From Candidatus Geothermarchaeota archaeon (GTDB lineage: Archaea; Thermoproteota; Nitrososphaeria; Geothermarchaeales; JDFR-13), in assembly GCA_015523605.1 (NCBI GenBank), contig WAKC01000032.1:1-33264 (forward strand): DNA of 33,264 nucleotides, written 5' to 3'. A model generated the notes under the pieces. The model was not told where the DNA came from and ran no database searches. It saw only the letters and a program-made list of their open reading frames with translations. Positions within the stretch are counted from its first letter, which is position 1, and the number at the start of each line of letters is the position of its first letter. The position numbers were made by a program, and so were the translations under genes. This document shows positions 17,067 through 24,867 of the stretch, piece after piece.

Positions 17067-17158
17067 GAAATAAAAAATTATATGTCACATAAATATAACG
17101 GGTTTACAAGATATTTCTCTAAGCTCTAAGTTATAATTCACTTGTTTTAGGATAGAGG

Positions 17159-17263
17159 TTATTTCTTGAATATCTTGTGCACTACATCGTCTATAGCTGG
17201 TAGTATGCCTTTGAACCTGGCTTTCCTTTTTCTCTGGTTAACCTTCATTTGAGACCACCGCAT
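17159..17263 (-). CDS. Possible 34-residue basic small protein
   Basis: A short open frame inside an otherwise empty gap. It starts at the ATG at 17263, ends with TAA at 17159, and encodes 34 residues beginning MRWSQMKVNQRKRKARFKG with 13 lysines or arginines and ending in KIFKK. On the reverse strand it has a TATA-like TTTATATT (about 17296-17303), then GGTGAG about 7 nt before the ATG, with spacing right for a short-leader archaeal mRNA. An in-frame TGA lies just upstream, fixing the start. The strong charge suggests RNA/DNA or ribosome association. I recognise no family, and it could be chance. Confidence 0.4.
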   Translation of the reverse strand: MRWSQMKVNQRKRKARFKGILPAIDDVVHKIFKK

Positions 17264-17404
17264 AACTGTTTCTCACCTATCCTAATCACCAAGTGAATAT
17301 AAAGTTTTACATGTTGTTAGGTGAATATAGTGTATCAAAAACAGTTGAATTGCTATCATTGATAGACCAAGATATATTTTAGGGGATTGTTTAGAATATT
17401 TTTT
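17264..17404. promoter_or_regulatory. Divergent regulatory gap upstream of the NnrS-like gene
   Basis: The intergenic stretch of about 340 bases (17067-17404) holds the small ORF and this region. Present here are a GTGAATATA direct repeat (17293-17301 and 17321-17329), a TCAC-caa-GTGA dyad (17286-17296) beside the small ORF's TATA-like box, and a CTATC-ATT-GATAG dyad (17353-17365) just before the rightward box GATATATTTTA (17371-17381). That box lies about 25-30 nt before the ATG at 17405. The dyads could be operators. Confidence 0.35.
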
Positions 17405-18637
17405 ATGAGCTACACATTTCCGGCCTCTAGGGTGGCTAAAAACGTTTTAATAATAATTATTCCATGGGCCATCCTAGGGGTTATAGCCGGGTTCTTCTGG
17501 CTCCACATGATTTGGGGCATCCCCATCCCCAACACCTCTTTCTTCATATCCATACACTCTACAATAATGTTCTATCTAGTTCTTCTCCCATTTATCATGG
17601 GTGTTGCATATACTTTATTACCCACTTTCTGGAATTACAAGGCAAGCTTTAAAATGGCTATGGCAACCGTATCTCTAGTTATCCTAGGAGAATCTCTTAC
17701 ACTACTCGCCCTATACTTTGATCTAGGTCTTCCATACTTGAATTATATATCTATCTTTGGAGCTGGAATATTTACCATATACATTCTTAGTAGGATTAGA
17801 TTCAATAATGAAGTATTCAAATATGCTGATGCCTTTATCCTCCTCTCCATGGTTTCATTACTTGGTATCCTACTATATCGCTCATATTACATCCTAGTTT
17901 TAAATACACCATTAATACTTAATCGCTACGACTATGTACATCTATTCCTATCTGGATTTGTATTGTCACTTATTTTTGGTGTCTCTGTTAGGACGATGAA
18001 GTTCAAGTTTACATTTGTTGAGGGTAAGAAACTAAGATATTCATTCTTTCTACATGCATTTGGAGTCTCCATGCTCATCCTCAGCCTAGTGTTAGATAAT
18101 CAGCTCTTCTTTAGATTGGCCTCAATATTCTTCCTCGGATCCATAGCGATATATTCATATGTATACAACATTTTTGAACGGAATCCAGGAGAGGAATATG
18201 CTAAGAGAATGAAGTCTAGAGACTGGATTAGATATAGATATTTCACGAGGCATTTAAACGCAGCAGGTATATGGCTCATAGCTTCATACGTACTCTTACT
18301 CCTCTATCTAAATCCTCCATTTGACCTTATGGTTCCCAAGCTATATCTATGGGATGCATCTCTACATAGCCTTACCCTTGGATTCATAGTTAACTTCATA
18401 TACGCATATGGAGGTATTATGCTTCCGCCGATTATACTTAGAAAAGCTGCATATAAGAGTTTGAGATATGAGCCCATGATATTCATTAATCTAGCCCTTG
18501 CAATTCGATTTGCGGTGGATATTATTCCCCAAGCTGCACATCAATTCATAAGCTTTATACATATGGTTCTAGTCCTCATATCCATGGCATTCTTTATGGT
18601 TATGATGAGAGATTTGTTCCGGGAGGAAGTTAAATAG
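17405..18637 (+). CDS. NnrS-like polytopic membrane protein
   Basis: Membrane protein of about 410 residues with roughly 11-12 hydrophobic helices, resembling the NnrS/heme-copper-associated family. Features include H51 in ISIHSTIMFYLVLLPFIMGVAYTLLPTF, which matches the NnrS pattern of a His followed by GVAYxLLP. Similar elements are repeated at DYVHLFLSGFVLSLIFGVS and DASLHSLTLGFIVNFIYAYGGIMLPP. The conserved histidines suggest haem or metal binding in the membrane, linked to nitric oxide or redox stress in known relatives. A TTG at 17387 would add six residues. I prefer the ATG at 17405 because of the TATA-like box at 17371-17381. The family call is moderate, and no denitrification genes accompany it. 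Confidence 0.65.
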   Translation: MSYTFPASRVAKNVLIIIIPWAILGVIAGFFWLHMIWGIPIPNTSFFISIHSTIMFYLVLLPFIMGVAYTLLPTFWNYKASFKMAMATVSLVILGESLTLLALYFDLGLPYLNYISIFGAGIFTIYILSRIRFNNEVFKYADAFILLSMVSLLGILLYRSYYILVLNTPLILNRYDYVHLFLSGFVLSLIFGVSVRTMKFKFTFVEGKKLRYSFFLHAFGVSMLILSLVLDNQLFFRLASIFFLGSIAIYSYVYNIFERNPGEEYAKRMKSRDWIRYRYFTRHLNAAGIWLIASYVLLLLYLNPPFDLMVPKLYLWDASLHSLTLGFIVNFIYAYGGIMLPPIILRKAAYKSLRYEPMIFINLALAIRFAVDIIPQAAHQFISFIHMVLVLISMAFFMVMMRDLFREEVK

Positions 18638-18668
18638 AATTCAAAACACTTTTTATTATGTTGAGATT

Positions 18669-19916
18669 ATGAAGGGTGATTCCAAATTAGATAAACTCCT
18701 TTCCAAGGGTAGAGAGTATGAGGAGGAACTCATAGACTTTCTCAGTAGATTTATACAGGTGAAGAGTGTCAATCCACCTGGTGATATGAGAGAGGCTGGA
18801 GAGTTTGTAAAGGATTTCCTTGAGAAGTGGGGTCTCGAGAGCCAATGGATCGAGCCTAAGGAAGGTGTTGTCACGATATACTCGAGGGTTGGTGATGAAG
18901 ATTATCTCATGTTGAATGGCCATATGGATGTGGTTCCAGAGGGTGACCACAATAGATGGACTTATCCACCATATTCTGGTAAGGTTGTAGATGGATATGT
19001 ATATGGTAGGGGAGCCAGTGATATGAAAGGTGGGCTCTCAGCCCTCATCTTCGCCTACGCCGTATTCACTAACGTCTTTGATAAGTTCGAGAAGGGACTT
19101 TCATTAGCGGCTGTAGGTGATGAGGAGGTTGGAGGGAGATATGGCAGTCTATACCTTGCGAAGGATATGGGTGTTAAACCTAGATATGTATTGTTGGGTG
19201 AGCCCTCCACATTAGGTTATTACAACATCGGTGAGAAAGGGATTGTATGGTATAGGGTTAAGGTTCTTGGTGAGCCGGCTCATGCCAGTGTCTCTCCATA
19301 TGCTGGGGATAATGCTATTGTAAAGGCTGCCAAAGTTATAGATGAGGTTTATAAACTGGCTGAGATAGATTTTGAACCTCCAGAGGATATAAAGGAGATA
19401 GCTATCCAAAGTGGTATGAAGGCTAGGGAATTAATGGGTATAGAAGGGATTGAAAAGATCTTCTTTAGACTATCTTGTAATGCTGGGATTATAAAGGGTG
19501 GTGTTAAGACTAACGTCGTAGCACCTGAATGTACCATTGATTTCGATATGCGTATTCCTCATGCTATTAAAGTAGATGATGTGCTCACACTAGTTAGAGA
19601 GCGTCTTAGTAAGTTTGAAGGTGTTACTGTGGAGGAGATGACTGGTCACGACCCCAACTATACAAGTCCCAATACAGAATTAGCAAAGGTTATTGAGGAG
19701 TCTGCTGTTGAGGAGTTAGGATTCAAGCCTAAGCCCTCTCTTGTTATGGGTGCGACTGACGGTAGACACTTCCGGTTGCATGGAAGTGATGCAGTGGTAT
19801 ATGGACCTGGTGAGTGGGAGAGGATACATGGCTTTGATGAGAGGATAGCTGTTGACGATGTTAAGAAGGCATTTAGAGTATATCTGAGGATATTATATAG
19901 GATGCTTAATCCTTAA
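18669..19916 (+). CDS. M20 family metallopeptidase/deacylase (ArgE/DapE-like)
   Basis: Cytoplasmic zinc or cobalt hydrolase of 415 residues that removes acyl groups from amino acids or cleaves peptides. The full di-metal site is seen: H85 and D87 in LMLNGHMDVVPEGD, bridging D118 in GRGASDMKGG, E152-E153 in GDEEVGG, E178 in LLGEPS, and a late histidine in ERIHGFDE. The dimerisation domain lies between about residues 188 and 305. The specific substrate (acetylornithine, succinyl-DAP, N-acyl amino acid or dipeptide) is not determined. It begins 32 nt after the NnrS-like gene and may be cotranscribed, and it overlaps the DCC gene convergently by 24 nt. Confidence 0.92.
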   Translation: MKGDSKLDKLLSKGREYEEELIDFLSRFIQVKSVNPPGDMREAGEFVKDFLEKWGLESQWIEPKEGVVTIYSRVGDEDYLMLNGHMDVVPEGDHNRWTYPPYSGKVVDGYVYGRGASDMKGGLSALIFAYAVFTNVFDKFEKGLSLAAVGDEEVGGRYGSLYLAKDMGVKPRYVLLGEPSTLGYYNIGEKGIVWYRVKVLGEPAHASVSPYAGDNAIVKAAKVIDEVYKLAEIDFEPPEDIKEIAIQSGMKARELMGIEGIEKIFFRLSCNAGIIKGGVKTNVVAPECTIDFDMRIPHAIKVDDVLTLVRERLSKFEGVTVEEMTGHDPNYTSPNTELAKVIEESAVEELGFKPKPSLVMGATDGRHFRLHGSDAVVYGPGEWERIHGFDERIAVDDVKKAFRVYLRILYRMLNP

Positions 19917-20330
19917 CCCCCATATTTTTAACCATATCTTGAATAGCCACCTTAGAATGTATACAGATAGGAATAACGTAGCAATTTTAAGAAGAATTTT
20001 TCCCCGACCCAGATATTTTATTGGATGGCTTCCCAATCTCTTAATTAACTTGTATTTTACGGTTATCGGGTATGAAGCCATTAATAAACTTGTAAATAGT
20101 CTCTTGAATCCTCCCTTTGATATATACGGGATTATCCAGCTATAACCCCTATACTTTACGTCTCCAATGATTAGATACGCATCATGATCTAGGTTATATT
20201 TTCTATAGAGTTTCTGGACGGGTATAGCATCGATGTGGAATTCATGGGATATATTATCTGCCAATGCCTCGCATACGAAGCATTCCCCATCATATGCTAG
20301 GCTAGCCTTCTCCTCTCCATCCATATCCAT
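19893..20330 (-). CDS. DCC family thiol-disulfide oxidoreductase (DUF393-like)
   Basis: Small thioredoxin-like protein of 145 residues. The family motif appears as LAYDGECFVCEAL with C17 and C20 forming the predicted redox CxxC. A central region around IPVQKLYRKYNLDHDAYLIIGDVKYRGYSW fits the DUF393 core. The C-terminus is hydrophobic and basic (LLKIATLFLSVYILRWLFKIW), suggesting membrane attachment. It follows the PLP Cys/Met enzyme by only 6 nt on the same strand, so a role in thiol/disulfide chemistry linked to sulfur amino acids is inferred. The start could also be the second Met at 20324. Confidence 0.75.
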   Translation of the reverse strand: MDMDGEEKASLAYDGECFVCEALADNISHEFHIDAIPVQKLYRKYNLDHDAYLIIGDVKYRGYSWIIPYISKGGFKRLFTSLLMASYPITVKYKLIKRLGSHPIKYLGRGKILLKIATLFLSVYILRWLFKIWLKIWGLRIKHPI

Positions 20331-20336
20331 CTAATA

Positions 20337-21470
20337 CTATATGGATTCCAAGGCTTTTGAAAGTTCCTCTATCAAATCCTCAGGATCTTCAATCCCAACT
20401 GAGAATCTTATTGTACCTCTATATATGCCGAGCTCATGTTTCTCCTCTTCCGATAGGCTGGCATGGGTCATTGTATATGGTTGTTGGATTAGTGACTCTA
20501 CACCGCCGAGGCTGACTGCCTTGCTTATGATGTGGAAAGAGTCTAGGAATCTGTTAATCTTTTCTTGGTCATCAGTCGAAAGTCTGAATGTTATCATACC
20601 ACCTCCAAGTCTCATCTGTTTCTTAGCCAGGCTATATTGGGGGAAGCTCTCTAGAAATGGATATAGAACCTCATTCACTTTCGGATGTTCTTCTAGAAAC
20701 TTGGCCAGTTTATATGCGTTGCTCGAGTGTCTTTCCACGCGTATTCCCAGTGTCTTTATACTTCTGAGTAGGAGGTATGAGTCGAATGGAGATAGTGGGC
20801 TGCCAAACCTGGATCTTAATGTCTTGGCTTGGTTGTAGAGCTCCTCATCTTTGAAGATGGCTACACCAGCTATTATATCGCTATGCCCAGAAAGGTATTT
20901 AGTTGCACTATGTATGGATATGTCGGCTCCGAGGTCGAGAGGCCTCTGTATATATGGTGATGCAAACGTATTATCGACCGAGAGTAGAGCCCCATGTTGA
21001 TGGGCTATCTCGGCGATCTCCTTGATATCTGATATCCACATCATGGGATTGCTGGGAGTCTCAATATGTACTAATTTGGCATCCCCAATCTCTTTCTCAA
21101 CATTTTCAGGGTCTCTAGTATCTACATATTTAACTTTTATTCCATATCTTGGAAGGATATGTGTACAGAGGTGTTTCGTACCTCCATAAAGGTCTTTAGA
21201 GAGTAGTACCGTATCTCCAGCTGAGAGTATTGTTAGGAATACTGTTGATATGGCCGCCATTCCCGATGAGAATGCCAATGCATATTTACCGTTTTCTATA
21301 GCCGCCATCTTCTCCTCTAATATAGCCCTTGTAGGGTTGTCCGTCCTCGAATATAGAAACCTCTGTTCAATATCCTTGATCTTGAAGGTTGAGGATAGAT
21401 GTATAGGTGGAGTTACATCAAGCTCTAGAGATTCCTCACCCGCATGTATACATAGTGTATCGAACTTCAT
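20337..21470 (-). CDS. Cys/Met metabolism PLP enzyme (cystathionine gamma-synthase/lyase type)
   Basis: PLP-dependent enzyme of the transsulfuration family, 377 residues. Motifs: YSRTDNPTR (40-48, Tyr/Arg contacts to the neighbouring subunit's PLP), FSSGMAAIST (67-76), ETPSNPMM (137-144), SVDNTFASPY (164-173, D166 to the pyridine N), and HSATKYLSGHSD with PLP-Lys191. The C-terminal PYTMTHASLSEEE and IRFSVGIEDPEDL are standard. Cystathionine gamma-synthase, gamma-lyase, beta-lyase and methionine gamma-lyase cannot be separated by eye. In this catabolic setting a lyase is favoured (inference). A strong TATATAAT-like box lies about 27 nt upstream of the ATG, implying a leaderless operon with the DCC gene. 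Confidence 0.92.
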   Translation of the reverse strand: MKFDTLCIHAGEESLELDVTPPIHLSSTFKIKDIEQRFLYSRTDNPTRAILEEKMAAIENGKYALAFSSGMAAISTVFLTILSAGDTVLLSKDLYGGTKHLCTHILPRYGIKVKYVDTRDPENVEKEIGDAKLVHIETPSNPMMWISDIKEIAEIAHQHGALLSVDNTFASPYIQRPLDLGADISIHSATKYLSGHSDIIAGVAIFKDEELYNQAKTLRSRFGSPLSPFDSYLLLRSIKTLGIRVERHSSNAYKLAKFLEEHPKVNEVLYPFLESFPQYSLAKKQMRLGGGMITFRLSTDDQEKINRFLDSFHIISKAVSLGGVESLIQQPYTMTHASLSEEEKHELGIYRGTIRFSVGIEDPEDLIEELSKALESI

Positions 21471-21553
21471 AACAATAGATTAGTGGTTACTTCATTATAT
21501 ACCGATTGAAGAGTCTCCAATATATTATCAAAGAGTGGATATACTCTATAGAT
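21471..21553. promoter_or_regulatory. Divergent promoter region
   Basis: Leftward, the reverse strand reads GGTATATAATG at about 21493-21503, centred 27 nt before the ATG at 21470, a good archaeal TATA box for a leaderless mRNA. Rightward, AATATATTA at about 21519-21528 lies about 30 nt before the ATG at 21554, supporting that start for the dehydrogenase. Confidence 0.5.
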
Positions 21554-22678
21554 ATGGGATATGATGTATGTATTCTAGGGGCTGGGAGGATTGGATATGC
21601 AGCTGCATATGATTTTAAGAAGCTAGGTTATAAGATATTGGCCGTCGATATAAATGAGAATCAGTTGAAAAGGTTTGAAGAGAATTTAGACGTTGACACT
21701 ATGAAGATAGAACCTGGAATAGAATCTCTCCCCAAGTTAAAGGATATGTCACGTTTGATAGCATCTTCACTACCTATTGATATATCACGTGAATATGTCG
21801 AGTATTTAATTGGCAATGGATTTACAGTTGTGGATGTCTCCTCAGTATCGGAGGACAAAATATCATATTATGAGAAGTTGGCTAGAGAATCGGGTGGGAA
21901 GGCATTTTTATATGCCGGTGTGGCGCCTGGAATGGCCCAAACATTAGCAGGGGCTCTCTATAGCGAGTTGGAGGGCCTTGATAAACTAGAGATTTATGTA
22001 GGTGGGCTTCCTCTAGAGCCGGAGGATAAACCTCTAAAGACTAATGTAACGTGGAACCCACTAGGCTTCTTATGGCAGTATAACATCACATGTAGGAAGG
22101 TCGTTGATGGTGAGGTAGTAGGTATGGATCCCTTTGAAGACACGGGTGTAATATCCCTCCCAGGAGAGGATGAATATGAATATTTCCTTTCTGATGGCCT
22201 TAGAACGCTTCTTTATACTTTGAAGGATGTACCGTATATGGCTGAGTATACACTTAGGGTTAAGGGTCATTTGAAGGAGGTACGGCTATTAAGGGATTTA
22301 GGTCTCATAGATTTAGAGCCTATCGATGTGGATGGCTGTAAAGTTATACCTCTCAAATATACTGCTAAGATCCTCGATAAAAGGCTCTCGAAGGATCCTA
22401 GGGATAAGACCTTACTAGCTGTGTATGGCTACTCTGGTGATGTAAAATCTATTTACTATTCCTATACCTACTATAACGAGGAGCTGGGTCTAACTGGTAT
22501 GCAGATGGCGACAGGCTTTAACCTAGCTAGATATGGTCATATGCTTCTGGAAGGCCTTTTTGAATGGGATATCACATTACCTGAATATGTAGGTCTAGAT
22601 AGAGAGTTGTTTAGAAGATATCTTAGGGAGGTTGAGGATGCCGGTCTAAAAATATATAGGGTGGAAGAGCGTATCTAA
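21554..22678 (+). CDS. Saccharopine dehydrogenase-like / L-lysine dehydrogenase-like protein
   Basis: NAD(P)-dependent oxidoreductase of the saccharopine/lysine 6-dehydrogenase family, about 374 residues. The N-terminal Rossmann fold begins MGYDVCILGAGRIGYAAAYDF (GAGRIG 9-14), with D32 after beta-2 suggesting NAD preference. The catalytic-domain sequence AFLYAGVAPGMAQTLAG and PLKTNVTWNPLGFLWQYN is typical. Likely reaction: oxidation of lysine or saccharopine at the epsilon-amino side, giving allysine. A TTG at 21506 would add 16 residues before the nucleotide-binding strand. I reject it because the family begins here and a TATA-like box lies about 30 nt before the ATG at 21554. It converges with livM (4-nt overlap). 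Confidence 0.82.
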   Translation: MGYDVCILGAGRIGYAAAYDFKKLGYKILAVDINENQLKRFEENLDVDTMKIEPGIESLPKLKDMSRLIASSLPIDISREYVEYLIGNGFTVVDVSSVSEDKISYYEKLARESGGKAFLYAGVAPGMAQTLAGALYSELEGLDKLEIYVGGLPLEPEDKPLKTNVTWNPLGFLWQYNITCRKVVDGEVVGMDPFEDTGVISLPGEDEYEYFLSDGLRTLLYTLKDVPYMAEYTLRVKGHLKEVRLLRDLGLIDLEPIDVDGCKVIPLKYTAKILDKRLSKDPRDKTLLAVYGYSGDVKSIYYSYTYYNEELGLTGMQMATGFNLARYGHMLLEGLFEWDITLPEYVGLDRELFRRYLREVEDAGLKIYRVEERI

Positions 22679-23781
22679 CCCTTATCCTTAAGCTTTACTG
22701 GTTTGTCGTGTAGACCCTTTATCCTGAAAGGCTTTTCTGGGAAGAGTCCATATGGCTTGAACATCATTATAACCAGGAATGCAACTCCTAATGCTATCCT
22801 CTCAAGCCATACCACATCGAAGGGGAAGAATGGCTGTACACCATGTTTATAGACTGAGATTACCCTCCTAATCGTTATTATACCGGCTGTACCGGCTATA
22901 GCGCCTAGCTCACTTCCTCTTCCGCCTAGGAGTAGCATCAGCCATGGCCAGAATGTCCAGTCATACCTCGTATATGACGTAGGCACTACATTCCCAAGGT
23001 ATAGGCTGTATATGGATCCGGCGATGGCCGCTATAGCACTGCCGACAACCATAGCCTCAATCTTCACCCTATTTACGTTTATACCTACCGCAAGAGCCGC
23101 CTCTTCACTCTCTCTGACAGCCTTCAAAACCCTTCCATAGGGTGATCTGAATAGATGGAAGGAGTAGTATATCACCACTGCAGTAATGCCTAAGACCATT
23201 ATAGCGCTCTGCATTGTTCTGGGAAGCCCTGTCCATGCCATCAAATTAGGTACGGATACTCCTAATGTACCTCCTGCCAAAGGTTCATAGTTCATACCTA
23301 TGATTCTGACTCCCTCGGCTATAGCGATGAGGACCATCATGAGGAAGTCTACTCTTAGACGTACAGCTGGATATGAAGCTAGGAATCCTAGGAGCCCCCC
23401 AGAGAGCACTGCGATAGCCAATGTCAATATCAAGAGTGTAATGCTCATCACAGGGTCTTTAGCTAGTATAGCGTTTATCTCATTTCTAATGAAGATGTTA
23501 CACCTTACATATTCAAGTGTTGGACACATTGGTCCGACCTTCTCTGCAATCTGGTCATAATACAACATGTATGCGAGCCTTCCAGGCACATATCCAGTCA
23601 TATATGCTCCAATGGCTACTCCGAAGGCCAGGCCGAAGTTTGGTATCCCTGTATATCCATATTGGAGGTTTAGAGCTGTGGTTACAATTATATAGACTGC
23701 TAGGAAGAACATTAGGTCGACTAGAAATCCAAATACTCCTTCGAGGGGTATCTGGAGTATGAAATCCATTAAGTCCATCAT
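22675..23781 (-). CDS. livM: Branched-chain amino acid ABC transporter permease, LivM type
   Basis: Inner-membrane permease of 368 residues with about 9-10 hydrophobic segments. Family signatures: LNLQYGYTGIPNFGLAFGVAIGAYMTGY near the N-terminus (about 38-65); RSPYGRVLKAVRESEEAALAVGINVNRVK, the EAA-like coupling loop that contacts the ATPases; and WTFWPWLMLLLGGRGSELGAIAGT. It forms the membrane channel with LivH. The start codon overlaps the livH stop (ATGA at 23781-23778) and is preceded by GGTGGAGG inside the livH end, so expression is coupled. A second ATG directly follows. Confidence 0.94.
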   Translation of the reverse strand: MMDLMDFILQIPLEGVFGFLVDLMFFLAVYIIVTTALNLQYGYTGIPNFGLAFGVAIGAYMTGYVPGRLAYMLYYDQIAEKVGPMCPTLEYVRCNIFIRNEINAILAKDPVMSITLLILTLAIAVLSGGLLGFLASYPAVRLRVDFLMMVLIAIAEGVRIIGMNYEPLAGGTLGVSVPNLMAWTGLPRTMQSAIMVLGITAVVIYYSFHLFRSPYGRVLKAVRESEEAALAVGINVNRVKIEAMVVGSAIAAIAGSIYSLYLGNVVPTSYTRYDWTFWPWLMLLLGGRGSELGAIAGTAGIITIRRVISVYKHGVQPFFPFDVVWLERIALGVAFLVIMMFKPYGLFPEKPFRIKGLHDKPVKLKDKG

Positions 23782-24734
23782 TCCTCCACCACCGTCCTAC
23801 CCTTAAGCTTCTTCTCACGATATTTCTCCCATAGACCGTAGAAGCCCTCTGGAAGAACTAGAAGCGCTATAACAAGCATGGCTAGTGGGAATAAAGGTCT
23901 ATAAGATGCTGTGGAGACACCTCCAATCATCGGAACTATTGTTGAGAGGTATGTAGTCCCTATAATCTCGGTAAAGCCAATTAGATATGTCGATACAATT
24001 GCTAATAATAGGCTTCTAACTCCTCCAAGTATGCTGGCGGCGAATACGTTGATAATTATTAGTGATCCTATGGATGGGTCTGTACGGAACCATAATGGGA
24101 GCATCGCACCAGAGATTCCGGCCATACCTCCTGTTATGAACCATGAGATAAGATTTACCTTGTCAACGTTGACACCGACTGTGGCAGCCAAATCAGGATT
24201 CTCTACTGTAGCTCTCATAGCCATACCGAATTTGGTGAAGTATAGTAGGAATACGAAGAATATTGCAAATGATATTAGTAAAACTGTTGATGCAACTAGG
24301 ACACCTGGATATCCAAATATCCTAATATCTTCTTCCCTCAGTAGGAACCCTCTTGAGACAACCTTCTCTACAAACATTATATAATCTGCTTCAATGTTTA
24401 TGACCGCTGTCAATATTATGTCAACGGCTATCGTAGATATTAGTAGGAGTATCTCTGGAGCCCCAGCCCTTTTAAGAGGGTATATAACCCCTCCATATAC
24501 TACTACACCTAGTAAGGCAACTACTACAAATGCTATTACTAGTGAATAGTAGGTATGCATATTCCATATCCTAGTTACCCAGAGTGTGATATACATCCCT
24601 ATCGCTGCGAATGTACCGTGTGCCCAGTTTGGTATTCTGGCCGTCTGATAGGTAAGGTTGAATCCCATCGTTAGGAAGGCGATTAAAGTTGAGTATATAT
24701 ATGCCTGGACTACTACCGTTGTCCATTCCACCAT
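23778..24734 (-). CDS. livH: Branched-chain amino acid ABC transporter permease, LivH type
   Basis: Permease of 318 residues with about 8 membrane helices. Signatures: GFNLTYQTARIPNWAHGTFAAIGMYITL (about 24-51), FTKFGMAMRATVENPDLAATVGVNVDKVN (EAA-like loop), and SILGGVRSLLLAIVSTYLIGFTE. It pairs with LivM. The ATG at 24734 has GGTGGA six nt upstream. It is first in the leftward livHM unit, divergent from livK. Confidence 0.95.
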   Translation of the reverse strand: MVEWTTVVVQAYIYSTLIAFLTMGFNLTYQTARIPNWAHGTFAAIGMYITLWVTRIWNMHTYYSLVIAFVVVALLGVVVYGGVIYPLKRAGAPEILLLISTIAVDIILTAVINIEADYIMFVEKVVSRGFLLREEDIRIFGYPGVLVASTVLLISFAIFFVFLLYFTKFGMAMRATVENPDLAATVGVNVDKVNLISWFITGGMAGISGAMLPLWFRTDPSIGSLIIINVFAASILGGVRSLLLAIVSTYLIGFTEIIGTTYLSTIVPMIGGVSTASYRPLFPLAMLVIALLVLPEGFYGLWEKYREKKLKGRTVVEE

Positions 24735-24867
24735 TTAGAATCCACCAGTGCCCTGAGTATAATTATTTTGATATGGTACATCCTTTTTTAACTTTACTAT
24801 GAATGCGTATATCTTTTAAAAGCATATAGTGTTAATATTTTTATAATACCTTTGTTGAGGTGGTTGA
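24735..24867. promoter_or_regulatory. Divergent liv promoter region
   Basis: Rightward, CTTTTAAAAG at 24813-24822 is a TATA-like box predicting a start near 24842 and a leader of about 26 nt carrying GAGGTGGTTGA directly before the livK ATG. Leftward, TATAATTA at 24758-24765, or an AT-rich box near 24785-24795, serves livH, whose GGTGGA Shine-Dalgarno is at 24741-24746. The box CTTTTAAAAG is itself palindromic. One shared regulator for both arms is plausible. Confidence 0.5.

Noticed and set aside
17108-17176. Inverted repeat AAGATATT/AATATCTT
   Set aside because: Only 8-bp AT-rich arms about 53 nt apart; expected by chance at this composition, and one arm lies within the small ORF.
20341-20838. 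165-residue open frame on the + strand opposite the PLP enzyme
   Set aside because: Wholly antisense to a well-conserved gene; serine-rich composition typical of a complementary-strand shadow.
21506-21553. TTG start extending the saccharopine dehydrogenase-like protein by 16 residues
   Set aside because: The extension precedes the canonical Rossmann start, and a TATA-like box at 21519-21528 would lie inside the coding region.
23911-24384. 157-residue open frame on the + strand opposite livH
   Set aside because: Shadow of a membrane-protein gene with no promoter or ribosome signal of its own.
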